A DNA stretch of 64,000 bases from the NCBI RefSeq assembly GCF_947502445.1, contig NZ_CANMZW010000013.1, positions 62,001-126,000 of the forward strand. The letters run 5' to 3'. A program made the position numbers and the translations under genes. Every line of letters starts with the position of its first letter. Position 1 is the stretch's first letter. Of the stretch, positions 24,409-33,387 are shown in pieces. The notes beneath the pieces were generated by a model. That model was given only the letters and a program-made list of their open reading frames with translations, made no database searches and was not told where the DNA came from. The stretch comes from an uncultured Brevibacillus sp. (GTDB lineage: Bacteria; Bacillota; Bacilli; Brevibacillales; Brevibacillaceae).

Positions 24409-24723
24409 TCATTGATGCATTTTCGTTTCGTGGTCTTGCTGGACGCGGAACCATATATTAAGATCATTAATGACACTGGCCAACTCGTGAATTTCACTGT
24501 TCAATTCGCACGAACGAGCAAAATTCTCCTCTTCAGACATTTGCTTGGTTTTATCGATAATCACGGTTTCCACTCGAATGATTTGGTCAGGGATGGTGGC
24601 ACGGATTTCTTCCCATTCCAGCAAAATGTCAGCTCGCTCCGAGGAAGAATATTCTTCCCATTCCAGGCCAAGCGCAGGAAGGCGAATGCCCAGTCGTTCA
24701 TCAAGTATAAACTGATAGCGCAA
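24409..24723 (-). CDS. Hypothetical acidic protein, 104 aa
   Basis: Not recognised. The product (YQFILDERLGIRLPALGLEW...) is acidic and helical. The most likely start is TTG 24723, ten bases after GAGAGGAG. An ATG at 24747 in the same frame overlaps that site and lacks its own. It converges on the S8 protease gene. Confidence 0.55.
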   Translation of the reverse strand: MRYQFILDERLGIRLPALGLEWEEYSSSERADILLEWEEIRATIPDQIIRVETVIIDKTKQMSEEENFARSCELNSEIHELASVINDLNIWFRVQQDHETKMHQ

Positions 24724-24808
24724 AGGTAATCTCACTCCTCTCCACATCCATCATACCAAAAATGGAGCGATACGGGGAGAGAAAAAAGTGCGCGGAAGGT
24801 GGAAAACA

Positions 24809-25255
24809 ATGCAGGAAAAACGCGTGCTCATTGATGCAGATGCGTGTCCGCGACAAGCACTAATCATTGCACAAACGCTATGCAGAGAGCTTGGCTGGAA
24901 ATGTGTGACGTTTGCCAGCTACAACCATCAAATCGGCTCTGATAACCACATCACGGTGGATGCTGGCCCGCAAGCGGTCGATATGAAGCTGGCGAATGAG
25001 ACCCGTGCAGGAGATATTGTGGTCACACAGGATATCGGTCTTGCTGCTTTGATCCTTGGAAAAAAAGGAATGGCGCTTACACCACATGGAATGATTTTCG
25101 ATCCACAACGAATCACCTTTCATTTAGAAGAACGTAACGAAAAGGCTCGTTTTCGGCGTGGAGGAGGACGCACGAGGGGACCTGCCGCTAGGACGAGAGA
25201 GGATGATGAGCGATTTGCTCAGTCGCTCCAATTAGTAATGAGTAGAGGAGAGTAA
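24809..25255 (+). CDS. yqxD: UPF0178/DUF188 protein (YqxD/YaiI-like)
   Basis: A 148-aa cytoplasmic protein with the family signature VLIDADACPRQALI at the start, QDIGLAALILGKK and RRGGGRTRGPA near the end, as in YqxD/YaiI. The fold is PIN-like with conserved Asp residues, so nuclease activity is suspected but not shown. ATG 24809 follows GGAAGGTGG. The next gene starts one base after its stop, so both form an operon. Confidence 0.9.
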   Translation: MQEKRVLIDADACPRQALIIAQTLCRELGWKCVTFASYNHQIGSDNHITVDAGPQAVDMKLANETRAGDIVVTQDIGLAALILGKKGMALTPHGMIFDPQRITFHLEERNEKARFRRGGGRTRGPAARTREDDERFAQSLQLVMSRGE

Positions 25256-25256
25256 G

Positions 25257-25925
25257 ATGGGATCGAGAAAAAAAGAGACGGGCTTGATCGCTTGGGCTTT
25301 TTTGTTTGCGATTTGTTCAGCGTTCATGCTCATTTTGTACACGAGAAATGCCGTATCGAAAATGGATGAGGCGGCCTTTGCGCTGGTAGCGGATATTCGT
25401 ACGGATAGCTTAACTGCGTTTTTTCATTTTCTTACACATTTTGGCGGTGGCACCGTTTTGGCTCCATTGGGGGTAGTGCTTGTCATTGCCTTTTTCATAA
25501 AAGGACATCGGGATAAAGCGATGCTGGTCATGCTTACACTCGGGATATGCGAGCTTGCGAATGAAATGATGAAGCTGATGTTTGCTCGGACTCGCCCAGA
25601 CGGATTTCATCTGATCGATTTGCCACCCTCGTTCTCCTTCCCCAGCGGTCATGCAATGGTCGGTTCAGCCTTTTATCTCATGCTCGCCTATTTGATAAGT
25701 CGCTGGGGACAGGAAAAGCGCTGGTCACACTATTTGCAGCCTGTTGCCCTGATTTTTATCGTTTTGGTAGCTGGCAGCCGTGTGTATTTAGGCGTCCATT
25801 ATTTAAGCGATATATTGACGGGCTTTGCGCTTTCGATGTTCTGGTATTTTGTCGTGCGTATCGGACTTGCGAGGTGGGAGGGTAGACGCCATACGCTCAC
25901 CAATCCATTGCAGCAATCTCAATAG
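25257..25925 (+). CDS. PAP2-family phosphatase (undecaprenyl-diphosphatase-like)
   Basis: A 222-aa membrane phosphatase with the three PAP2 motifs: KLMFARTRP (106-114), PSGH (129-132) and SRVYLGVHYLSD (174-185). The conserved His residues lie on the outer face. Such enzymes recycle lipid carriers by removing phosphate from undecaprenyl diphosphate or dephosphorylate phosphatidic acid. It is coupled to yqxD. Confidence 0.88.
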   Translation: MGSRKKETGLIAWAFLFAICSAFMLILYTRNAVSKMDEAAFALVADIRTDSLTAFFHFLTHFGGGTVLAPLGVVLVIAFFIKGHRDKAMLVMLTLGICELANEMMKLMFARTRPDGFHLIDLPPSFSFPSGHAMVGSAFYLMLAYLISRWGQEKRWSHYLQPVALIFIVLVAGSRVYLGVHYLSDILTGFALSMFWYFVVRIGLARWEGRRHTLTNPLQQSQ

Positions 25926-25928
25926 AAA

Positions 25929-26810
25929 CTAAGTCGAATATCCCCATTCTTTCATCAGACCCAGCCATTTTTCTACGCTGGGTTTGTTCTTTTTGTCTTT
26001 GGGCAGAACGATATACGCAGACCGTTTCGGTGGCTTATTTCCGGTAATAATTAATTCCTTTAAGGTTCCTGCAGCCAGATCAGCTTTGACAGCTGAGCGG
26101 GTCAAAAGGCTTACCCCAACGCCTTCCTTGATCAAATCAATCGCAAGCTCCGCTTTGTCAACTGTCAGTTTAGGCACATAATTGCGCGGCAGAGTCTGTC
26201 TGATCCATTCGTTGAACGGGGGGCCCCAATTCATATAGAGAAGAGGCATATTGCGCAGCTCGCGGGAATCTACATGAGTCGCCGAAGTGATCGAATTGTC
26301 CGGGGCACAGACCAATACAACCTCGTCCTCCCAGGTAGGGATTACATCAAATGTGGGAAGAGATGGTGGTACATAGACAATCCCGATTTGTATGACGTTG
26401 TCTAGCAAGTATTGGATCACATCTGAGGAATGTCCGGTTTTTGTACTAATCGCGATCTGTGGGTAACGATAGTGGTATTCCTTTAAGATCGGCTCTAGGG
26501 TGGAGGTCCAGATGGCATTCAGGCTGCCGATAGACAAATAATCTTCATAAGGCTGTAGGGACGCTACCTCATTCAGTGCTTCATGGGAAAGCTTGAGGAT
26601 TCTCTCAGCGTAGGGCAACAGCGTCAACCCGGCTTGAGTGATCTCCACACTTCGCTTGTCCCGAATGAAGAGAGGCTTACCTACTTTTTCTTCCAGTTGT
26701 TTTATGCGCATAGTCACAGTAGACTGAACCAAATGGAGCATTTCCGCCGCTTTGGTAAAATTCTTCGTCTGTGCCAACGTGTAAAAAGCGCGCAATTGTT
26801 CGAAGTCCAT
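25929..26810 (-). CDS. LysR-type transcriptional regulator
   Basis: A 293-aa regulator. The N-terminal winged helix (LRAFYTLAQTKNFTKAAEML then QSTVTMRIKQLEEKVG) is typical, followed by a substrate-binding domain from about residue 90. ATG 26810 is chosen because the conserved fold starts MDFEQLRAF and GAGGG lies upstream; an in-frame start at 26855 has no site. It is divergent from an MFS gene, which it probably controls. Confidence 0.9.
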   Translation of the reverse strand: MDFEQLRAFYTLAQTKNFTKAAEMLHLVQSTVTMRIKQLEEKVGKPLFIRDKRSVEITQAGLTLLPYAERILKLSHEALNEVASLQPYEDYLSIGSLNAIWTSTLEPILKEYHYRYPQIAISTKTGHSSDVIQYLLDNVIQIGIVYVPPSLPTFDVIPTWEDEVVLVCAPDNSITSATHVDSRELRNMPLLYMNWGPPFNEWIRQTLPRNYVPKLTVDKAELAIDLIKEGVGVSLLTRSAVKADLAAGTLKELIITGNKPPKRSAYIVLPKDKKNKPSVEKWLGLMKEWGYST

Positions 26811-26944
26811 AAGGTGAGAATCCCTCTTATCTAAATATTTGATTACAATATACAAAATTGTTCGTTTCTCAAATTATACCCTGTTATTTAAGCTGGGGAT
26901 ATCCCTATTTCATTAGGGTATCGGGAGAGCGAGGGGTATTTGCG

Positions 26945-28162
26945 ATGAAACGGGAAATATGGAGAGAAACGCCGTTTTCAGTAAAATTGCTGTTAACTAC
27001 ATCCTTTTTAATGAATTTAGGATTTTATGCGTTAATCCCATATCTCACTCTATATTTAACTGGCAGTATCGGCTGGACACTTGCCATGGCTGGATTTGTT
27101 TTGAGTGTGAGGCAATTTTCCCAGCAGGGCTTTGCTTTTTTGGGCGGAGTGATGGCAGATGTTTTTGGATACAAAGGCGCAATGGTTCTCGGTATGGGGA
27201 TTCGTGCCGTCGGATTTGCCATGTTTGCCTTCTGTACAGAGACATGGCAATTTTTTGTAGCTGCTATCTTGTCAGGCTTGGGCGGAGCGCTTTTTGATCC
27301 AGCGGGATCGGCGGCTTTTGCGGTTTTGACTCCAGATTCCATTCGCAAAGAGGTATTCGCGTTTCGGAATGTACTAATGAATATTGCAGTCGTCGGCTCC
27401 CAAATTGTAGGGACTGCCTTGTCTGCCGTTGATTTTACGTACTTATCGTTATTTGCAGGCGGAATGTTTGCCATTAATGCCATCCTCTCTTTTGTGCTAC
27501 TGCCGCCGATCGCAGCCACAAATACGCGGCATAGTGTGTGGGAGAGTATGTCTATCGTACTGAAAGATCGGCGCTTTGTGCGCTTTACGATTATATTGAT
27601 GGGCTATTACTACCTGAATATGCAGGTATTCTTAACGATTCCGATGCTTGTAGAGGATGTGACCCATAACAAAGCGTACGTCGGGATTGTACTGTCTGCC
27701 CTATCACTGTTTGTCATCCTGTTTCAAATGAAAGTGACGCAGTGGCTTGAGGGCTACCAGCAAAGACTGACGTTAATCGGCATAGGAACACTTGTGATGA
27801 GCATGGGACTGTTCCTCTTCACCTTTGCTGACTCGCTTTGGATGCTTTTGGTTGACGTATTCCTCTACGCACTGGGTACGATGATTGCGGTGCCGAATTT
27901 GGTTGATGTTGTTCCGCGTTTTGCTCCCAAAGAGCTCGTAGGTGCGTACTACGGGTTTAACGGCTATTCGATTGCGATCGGAGGTTCACTCGGACAGGTT
28001 GCTGGCGGCTGGGTATACGACATTGGCTTTAGGCTCCAGACCCCATGGCTTCCGTGGACGATCTGTCTCGTTGTCGGGTTGGTGGTGGCGTGGATGCTGT
28101 ATCAGATGGAGCGCGATACTGGCCAGATCGGAAATGATTATCCAAAGATTGCACGTTCATAA
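26945..28162 (+). CDS. MFS transporter (MdtH-like)
   Basis: A 405-aa carrier with about 12 helices. Motif A is seen as GGVMADVFGYKGAM, as in drug exporters of the MdtH/YttB group. ATG 26945 has GCGAGGGG upstream. The intergenic region with the divergent LysR gene holds GATATCCCTA/TAGGGTATC (26897-26921), a candidate operator. The substrate is unknown. Confidence 0.85.
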   Translation: MKREIWRETPFSVKLLLTTSFLMNLGFYALIPYLTLYLTGSIGWTLAMAGFVLSVRQFSQQGFAFLGGVMADVFGYKGAMVLGMGIRAVGFAMFAFCTETWQFFVAAILSGLGGALFDPAGSAAFAVLTPDSIRKEVFAFRNVLMNIAVVGSQIVGTALSAVDFTYLSLFAGGMFAINAILSFVLLPPIAATNTRHSVWESMSIVLKDRRFVRFTIILMGYYYLNMQVFLTIPMLVEDVTHNKAYVGIVLSALSLFVILFQMKVTQWLEGYQQRLTLIGIGTLVMSMGLFLFTFADSLWMLLVDVFLYALGTMIAVPNLVDVVPRFAPKELVGAYYGFNGYSIAIGGSLGQVAGGWVYDIGFRLQTPWLPWTICLVVGLVVAWMLYQMERDTGQIGNDYPKIARS

Positions 28163-28263
28163 AATTGACACCGAAAAAAATCGGGCGGAATTGAAACATT
28201 TTCCATCGGAAGTACGTATATAACGGTAGAGATGACTGGCGTATGAAAGAGAGGGAATCAGAT

Positions 28264-28371
28264 ATGGAAGATATGAAGAAGTTAAAAAAGATGTTACTGG
28301 TAACAAGTTCCCTTGGATTCGCTGTATTTGCCATGGTAGTGATTACAGAGATTGTACGGATTTCCTTGTAA
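28264..28371 (+). CDS. Single-helix membrane peptide, 35 aa
   Basis: MEDMKKLKKM followed by a hydrophobic helix (LLVTSSLGFAVFAMVVITEI). AGAGAGGGA lies upstream of the ATG, and a strong bidirectional terminator follows. No family is recognised. It lies about 100 bases after the MFS gene and might be co-transcribed with it. Confidence 0.5.
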   Translation: MEDMKKLKKMLLVTSSLGFAVFAMVVITEIVRISL

Positions 28372-28402
28372 CACGAGCGATAGGTAAAGCATAGGATACA
28401 AA

Positions 28403-28437
28403 AAGCTTGCAGCTTCTACAAAGAGCTGCAAGCTTTT
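28403..28437. terminator. Bidirectional terminator
   Basis: AAGCTTGCAGCT-loop-AGCTGCAAGCTT, T-rich on both sides. Confidence 0.85.
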
Positions 28438-28472
28438 CTTTTGGTTCCAAAGATCATGTTCGAGAGCGTGAA

Positions 28473-29864
28473 TTAGCGCGTAGGCTCCAGCTTCTTTTTG
28501 TAGTGAAGTTGGTAAACGATGATCGCGATAATCATAAACGGAATACCGCAGTAGAGAGCAATACGCTGCTCCGGATCGAAAGCAAGGCTGACCAACACTG
28601 TCAGGTTCAACACCAAAGAAACAATAGGGACGATCGGATAGAGCGGTGTACGGAACTTGAGATCCTCAAGTTTGCCGCCATTTTTCAAGTAGTGGCGACG
28701 GAAGGCGAGCTGGGATGCTGAAATCGAAATCCAGCCTACCTGTGCACCTAGTCCTGCAATCGACAGCAGAACCATGAACACCGTGTTTTCTGCAAAAAAA
28801 CCGGACAACAGGGACAAGAGCGCAATCGCAAACGTAATCGAAAGCGCATTCATTGGAATGCCTTTTTTGTTTACTGCAGCGAGTTTTTTGGAAGCCATTC
28901 CTTCATGAGAAAGGGCATAGAGCATCCGGGTAGCTGCGTACAGTCCGGAGTTTGCTACGGACAACAGAGCAGTGAGAACGACAAAGTTCATAATATCAGC
29001 AGCATACGGAATACCGATACTATCGAAAACGACAACAAAAGGACTCTCAATCACACCAGCTTGCTCGTGTGGAATCATACCAGCCAAAATGAAAATCGCA
29101 AGAATAAAGAATACGAGTGTACGCCAAACCGTATTGCGGATCGATTGTGGAATCGTTTTCTCAGGCTCTTTGCTTTCCCCAGCAGCGATACCGATAAGCT
29201 CTGTTCCTTGGAAGGAAAAGTTCACCGTAATCATGGTCATCAACAGACCTGTAATCCCGTGAGGTAGCAAAGGCGAATTCGTGAAATTCGAGAACATCGG
29301 TGCCGGCTGTCCGTTTTTCAAATCAATTAGACCAAACATCGCGGCTCCACCTAAAATGATAAACAAGATGATAGCGCTTACTTTAATGCTAGAAAACCAA
29401 AATTCGGATTCACCAAAAGCTCGCGCTGACAACGCATTCAACAGGAAAAGAACGCCACCAAAAATAGCACACCACATCCAGACGGGAGAGTCAGGGAACC
29501 ACCGCTGCATCAACAGTCCAGAGGACAACAGCTCAAGAGCGACTGTTACCGCCCATCCTAACCAATACAACCAGCCTACACCAAAACCGAGAGAAGGACT
29601 GACGAAGCGAGTCATGTAGGTCTGAAACGAACCGGACACGGGCATTGCTACGGTCAATTCGCCCAGGCAAAGCATCGTCAGATACATGATAAAGCCACCA
29701 ACTAGAAAGGAAAGAATGGTTCCGATAGGTCCAGCCTGACTGATCGTATAGCCAGAACCGAGGAATAAACCGGTTCCAATAACCCCTCCGAGAGAAATCA
29801 TGAAGAGATGTCTACTGCTCATGCTGCGTTTTAGCTCATTTTGCTGTTCATGACTTGTGATCAT
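28473..29864 (-). CDS. Amino acid permease, APC family (arginine/ornithine, RocE-like)
   Basis: A 463-aa transporter with 12 helices and the APC signature near the start (SLGGVIGTGLFLGSGYTISQ). It also has the loop GESKEPEKTIPQSI, as in RocC/RocE and proline/GABA permeases. A sigma-54 promoter and upstream elements like those of rocD lie in its leader, and the RocR-like gene is adjacent. Arginine or ornithine uptake is therefore the best guess. AGGAGAGGG precedes the ATG. Confidence 0.85.
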   Translation of the reverse strand: MITSHEQQNELKRSMSSRHLFMISLGGVIGTGLFLGSGYTISQAGPIGTILSFLVGGFIMYLTMLCLGELTVAMPVSGSFQTYMTRFVSPSLGFGVGWLYWLGWAVTVALELLSSGLLMQRWFPDSPVWMWCAIFGGVLFLLNALSARAFGESEFWFSSIKVSAIILFIILGGAAMFGLIDLKNGQPAPMFSNFTNSPLLPHGITGLLMTMITVNFSFQGTELIGIAAGESKEPEKTIPQSIRNTVWRTLVFFILAIFILAGMIPHEQAGVIESPFVVVFDSIGIPYAADIMNFVVLTALLSVANSGLYAATRMLYALSHEGMASKKLAAVNKKGIPMNALSITFAIALLSLLSGFFAENTVFMVLLSIAGLGAQVGWISISASQLAFRRHYLKNGGKLEDLKFRTPLYPIVPIVSLVLNLTVLVSLAFDPEQRIALYCGIPFMIIAIIVYQLHYKKKLEPTR

Positions 29865-29930
29865 TTAACCCTCTCCTAACGCAAAAAATATAGCATGAAT
29901 GAATACGTTTTCAAGCGTGATATATGCATA

Positions 29931-29946
29931 GCAAGAATGATACCAA
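29931..29946 (-). promoter_or_regulatory. Sigma-54 (-24/-12) promoter of the permease
   Basis: On the minus strand TTGGTATCATTCTTGC has GG and GC exactly 10 bases apart, with one main deviation (T for C) from TTGGCAC-N5-TTGC. It lies 67 bases before the start codon. Confidence 0.65.
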
Positions 29947-29997
29947 AAGAAAGATGTAGATGAAATCGAGCACGGGATGGAAGTTTATGGATAAAGC

Positions 29998-30031
29998 GCA
30001 AAAAAATTTTTCGTTCTTGTGCAAAATAATT
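29998..30031 (-). promoter_or_regulatory. RocR-like upstream activating sites of the permease
   Basis: GCAAAATAATT (30021-30031) matches 11 bases of the rocD upstream site, and GCAAAAAAATTTTTCG (29998-30013) is a looser dyad. Both lie 50-100 bases upstream of the -24/-12 element, as expected for an enhancer-binding protein. Confidence 0.45.
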
Positions 30032-30058
30032 AAAAAAACGCCAAATTATTTGGCGTTT
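30032..30058 (-). terminator. Rho-independent terminator of the RocR-like gene
   Basis: AAACGCCAAA-loop-TTTGGCGTTT with a T run on the minus strand. Confidence 0.8.
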
Positions 30059-30077
30059 CATGAAATATGATTGAATT

Positions 30078-31487
30078 TTATCCCTTCATACCTAATTTCC
30101 GCAAACGGTATTGAAGGCTTTGCCGACTGATCTGTAATTCTTTGGCAGCGCGTGAAATATTTCCATTGTAACGGTCCACGACATGGTGAATGTAGGCAGT
30201 TTCAAATTCTTGCATCGTTTCCTTTAACGAGCGGCCGTCCTCGGTGAACGAAAGGATTGGTGGCTGCTGCTCTGGAGTGACGATCGAATTGGCGGGAGCG
30301 CGTCGCAAAAAATGGAGAGGCAAGTGATCGTAGCGTATCGTAGTTTCATCGATCATCAAATTCATTGCGCCTTCGATCAAATGCTGCAGCTCGCGCACAT
30401 TCCCAGGCCAATCATGCTCCCGGAAAAAGTGCAGAACATCATCACTGACACCAGTCACTTCCATTTGAAACAGCTCATTATACTTTTCAATAAAGTGCGA
30501 AGTCAGCACAGGAATATCATCTTTTCTCTCCCGCAGAGGTGGCAAAAACAATGTGACAACTCCCAGGCGATAATAAAGGTCTTTTCGCAAATGCTGATTG
30601 GCAATGGCTTCCACGGGGTCTTCATTGATCGCGGCCACGATGCGAACATCGATGGAACGGTCTTTTGTGTCGCCAATCCTGCGAATGGACTTTTCCTGCA
30701 AGGCACGCAACAATTTTGCTTGCAGTGGCATACTAAGCGAGTTGATTTCATCGAGAAAAAGGGTCCCGCCCTCAGCCTGCTCGAACAAGCCCGGTCGCTC
30801 AACAGCGCCAGTAAACGCACCACGAGCGGTGCCAAACAAGAGACCCTCAATCAAACTGTCAGGAAGTGCTGCACAGTTTTGGGAAATGAGCGGACCGGAT
30901 GCCCGCAGGCTAGCGTTGTGTATGCTTTGCACAAACAATTCCTTGCCTGCACCCGTTTCACCTACAACCAATATGGAGGATGAGGTTCGCGCAGCCCGTT
31001 TGGCATTTTCAATCACATCGAGAATGGGGGTACTTTTCCCGATGATTTGCTCAAACGTGTACCTGGAGCCATTTTTTTGCAACAGGTTTTCACGAATGAG
31101 CCGTTCCATTTTGGTTACGTCATTGGCAATTTCCATAGCGCCAACGATTTTTCCGTTCTCCATGATGGGATACGTATTGTTAATGGTCGTAATTTCTTTT
31201 TGCTTGTCATTAAAATACGTTTGTCTTGTATTGCGAATACTATTTCCAGTTCGTAAGCAGGTGAGCAGCGTGCTTTCTTGACCGTTTGGAAACTGAAATA
31301 CTTCAGACAAAGGCTTGTGCAGAACGTCCTGTCTCGCCATGGATTCTAATTCCGTCATTTTCTGATTGTAAACAATCGTTGTGCCCAGCGCGTCAATGAC
31401 ATGCACGCCTTCATTCATTCTGTCCAATATATGCTCGTAGATGCGCAAAAACGTGTCGAGTGTAGAATGCGGCATCGAAGACGACAC
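30078..31487 (-). CDS. rocR: Sigma-54-dependent activator with PAS domain (RocR-like)
   Basis: Activates arginine/ornithine catabolic genes together with sigma-54. The 469-aa protein has an N-terminal PAS sensor (about 15-125) and an AAA+ domain. The latter carries Walker A GETGAGKE (176-183), GAFTGA (223-228), which touches sigma-54, and Walker B TLFLDE (242-247). A Fis-type HTH lies at the end (NISRAAKELQISRQSLQYRL). It is placed between the permease and rocD, both of which have -24/-12 promoters. Start: GTG 31487; an ATG four codons later is also possible. Confidence 0.88.
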   Translation of the reverse strand: MSSSMPHSTLDTFLRIYEHILDRMNEGVHVIDALGTTIVYNQKMTELESMARQDVLHKPLSEVFQFPNGQESTLLTCLRTGNSIRNTRQTYFNDKQKEITTINNTYPIMENGKIVGAMEIANDVTKMERLIRENLLQKNGSRYTFEQIIGKSTPILDVIENAKRAARTSSSILVVGETGAGKELFVQSIHNASLRASGPLISQNCAALPDSLIEGLLFGTARGAFTGAVERPGLFEQAEGGTLFLDEINSLSMPLQAKLLRALQEKSIRRIGDTKDRSIDVRIVAAINEDPVEAIANQHLRKDLYYRLGVVTLFLPPLRERKDDIPVLTSHFIEKYNELFQMEVTGVSDDVLHFFREHDWPGNVRELQHLIEGAMNLMIDETTIRYDHLPLHFLRRAPANSIVTPEQQPPILSFTEDGRSLKETMQEFETAYIHHVVDRYNGNISRAAKELQISRQSLQYRLRKLGMKG

Positions 31488-31541
31488 AGTAATTCACCAG
31501 CCTTTCCTTATAGAAATATCATAACACGAATAAAAGAAGGT

Positions 31542-31597
31542 GCAAAATGTTTATGCACTGCACAAATAAGAAAATGTTGCATGCAAAATAATTTTGC
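31542..31597 (+). promoter_or_regulatory. Two RocR upstream activating sites before rocD
   Basis: GCAAAATAATTTTGC (31583-31597) is a 15-bp palindrome with one central unpaired base. GCAAAATGTTTATGC (31542-31556) is a degenerate copy 41 bases upstream. The form agrees with the RocR sites known from B. subtilis. Confidence 0.7.
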
Positions 31598-31639
31598 GTT
31601 CAATTTGCTGGATCTGTGTGATTTCTAGTGGTTTTTATG

Positions 31640-31656
31640 TTGGCATCGATCTTGCA
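31640..31656 (+). promoter_or_regulatory. Sigma-54 (-24/-12) promoter of rocD
   Basis: TTGGCATCGATCTTGCA, with GG and GC ten bases apart, is nearly the full consensus. It lies 41 bases before the start codon. Confidence 0.9.
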
Positions 31657-31696
31657 GAGTAAATAATGGCAAGTGACATTGAAGGAGGACATTCAC

Positions 31697-32887
31697 ATGG
31701 GAAAAACACAAGTTGTAATTGATCAAACAGAAAAATTCGGTGCGCGCAACTATAATCCGCTCCCAATTGTTATCTCCAAAGCTGAAGGCGTATGGGTTGA
31801 AGATCCAGAGGGCAACAAATACCTCGATATGCTCAGTGCTTACTCTGCACTGAACCAAGGTCACCGCCACCCACGCATCATCCAAGCGCTGAAAGATCAA
31901 GCAGACAAAGTTACCTTGACTTCTCGTGCTTTCTATAACGATCAATTAGGTGAATTCTACGAAAAACTGTCTGCCCTTACTGGAAAAGAAATGATCCTGC
32001 CAATGAACACAGGTGCTGAAGCTGTTGAGACAGCACTGAAAGCTGTTCGTCGCTGGGCATATGATGTGAAAAAGGTACCTGAAAACCAAGCGGAAATCAT
32101 CGTTTGTGAAGGTAACTTCCATGGTCGTACTGTTACGGTAACGTCTTTCTCTTCTGATGAAGGCTACAGACGTGGCTTTGGTCCTTTCACACCTGGCTTC
32201 AAAATCATTCCTTATGGTGATATCGAAGCGCTGAAACAAGCGATTACTCCAAATACAGCAGCATTCATGCTGGAACCAATTCAAGGGGAAGCAGGTATCC
32301 TTGTTCCTCAAGATGGTTTCCTGAAACAAGCACAAGAGCTGTGCAAAGCAAATAACGTTCTCTTGGTATGTGATGAAATCCAAACTGGATTTGGCCGTAC
32401 AGGTAAAATGTTCGCAAGCGATTGGGAAGATGTTAAACCAGATATGTACATCATGGGTAAAGCTCTTGGCGGTGGTGTGTTCCCAATCTCTGCAATCGCA
32501 GCTGACAAAGAAATCCTCAGCGTATTTGAGCCAGGCTCCCACGGTTCTACATTCGGCGGAAACCCACTGGGTTGTGCGGTAGCAATCGCTGCAATGGATG
32601 TATTGGCTGACGAAGGATTGGTCCAACGCTCCCTCGAGATGGGTGAGTACTTTATTGGTAAACTCCGTGAAATCAATAACCCAGTGATCAAAGAAATCCG
32701 TGGTCGCGGTCTGTTCATCGGTGTGGAGCTGACAACAGCAGCACGTCCTTATTGCGAGCAACTGAAAGAGCTGGGACTGCTTTGCAAAGAAACACACGAA
32801 ACGACGATCCGTTTCGCACCACCACTCGTGATCAGCAAGGAAGATCTCGACTGGGCAATCGAACGCATCAAAAAAGTATTGAGCTAA
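31697..32887 (+). CDS. rocD: Ornithine aminotransferase
   Basis: Converts ornithine and 2-oxoglutarate to glutamate semialdehyde and glutamate; PLP enzyme, class III. The 396-aa protein has the PLP lysine at residue 255 (MGKALGGG), [12 protein letters not shown] and the [12 protein letters not shown] cofactor region. All are diagnostic of RocD. ATG 31697 follows GAAGGAGG; an in-frame start 24 bases earlier is rejected. It is controlled by sigma-54 and RocR-type sites. Confidence 0.95.
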   Translation: MGKTQVVIDQTEKFGARNYNPLPIVISKAEGVWVEDPEGNKYLDMLSAYSALNQGHRHPRIIQALKDQADKVTLTSRAFYNDQLGEFYEKLSALTGKEMILPMNTGAEAVETALKAVRRWAYDVKKVPENQAEIIVCEGNFHGRTVTVTSFSSDEGYRRGFGPFTPGFKIIPYGDIEALKQAITPNTAAFMLEPIQGEAGILVPQDGFLKQAQELCKANNVLLVCDEIQTGFGRTGKMFASDWEDVKPDMYIMGKALGGGVFPISAIAADKEILSVFEPGSHGSTFGGNPLGCAVAIAAMDVLADEGLVQRSLEMGEYFIGKLREINNPVIKEIRGRGLFIGVELTTAARPYCEQLKELGLLCKETHETTIRFAPPLVISKEDLDWAIERIKKVLS

Positions 32888-32900
32888 TAATGAAGATGAT

Positions 32901-32931
32901 AAAAGCTGTTCCTTAGGGAATGGCTTTTTTT
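32901..32931 (+). terminator. Rho-independent terminator of rocD
   Basis: AAAAGCTGTTCC-TTAG-GGAATGGCTTTTTTT. Confidence 0.85.
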
Positions 32932-32986
32932 ATGACAAAAATATGTCTAAAAGTATGCAAAAAACGTTCGACAAAATACGACATCA

Positions 32987-33095
32987 TGTGGATAAGACTG
33001 GAAGAAAGATCCACCTCGTCACCTCTCGCTTTTGATCAGTTACACACAAATTGCCCACAAGTTACTAACAAGATGTCCACACGAGTTGTGGATAT
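32987..33095 (+). promoter_or_regulatory. DnaA-box cluster upstream of sda
   Basis: TGTGGATAA (32987-32995) is a perfect reverse-strand DnaA box. TTACACACA (33040), TTGCCCACA (33051), ATGTCCACA (33073) and TGTGGATAT (33087-33095) are one- or two-mismatch boxes. B. subtilis sda is known to be activated by DnaA through such a cluster. Confidence 0.75.
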
Positions 33096-33103
33096 CAGAA
33101 CGG

Positions 33104-33132
33104 TTGTTCGTTTCTTAAGCATCTGTTACAAT
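33104..33132 (+). promoter_or_regulatory. Sigma-A promoter of sda
   Basis: TTGTTC, 17-base spacer, TACAAT, directly after the DnaA-box cluster. Confidence 0.75.
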
Positions 33133-33163
33133 GGGCTCATAAACGAGATGGAGGTGAGCAAAG

Positions 33164-33301
33164 GTGAAATACTTGAGCGACCAAATGTTGATAGAAGTAT
33201 ATCATCGAGCTATCGACCTTCAACTAGATTCTGCTTTTATTGATTTGCTCAAAGCAGAATTAATGCACCGAGAGATTCGAATTGGTCAGGTTAGTGCTTA
33301 A
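33164..33301 (+). CDS. sda: Sporulation histidine kinase inhibitor Sda
   Basis: A 45-aa helical hairpin that blocks the sporulation kinase (KinA type) when DNA replication is disturbed. The sequence YLSDQMLIEVYHRAIDLQLD...FIDLLKAELMHREI follows the Sda pattern (LSDELLIESY...FIELIENEI). The GTG start has GGAGGTGA upstream. The DnaA boxes in the promoter strongly support the assignment. A terminator follows. Confidence 0.9.
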   Translation: MKYLSDQMLIEVYHRAIDLQLDSAFIDLLKAELMHREIRIGQVSA

Positions 33302-33333
33302 CTCCAAAAAATATTCAATGGATATTTAACATG

Positions 33334-33369
33334 AAAGCCATCCCTATTCGTAGCGGATGGCTTTTTCTT
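33334..33369 (+). terminator. Rho-independent terminator of sda
   Basis: AAAGCCATCC-loop-GGATGGCTTTTT. Confidence 0.85.
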
Positions 33370-33387
33370 TCTAAAAAAAGAAAGCAG

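Noticed and set aside
31946-32797. 283-codon open frame on the minus strand
   Set aside because: Antisense to rocD; composition (many Cys, His, Phe) is typical of a shadow frame.
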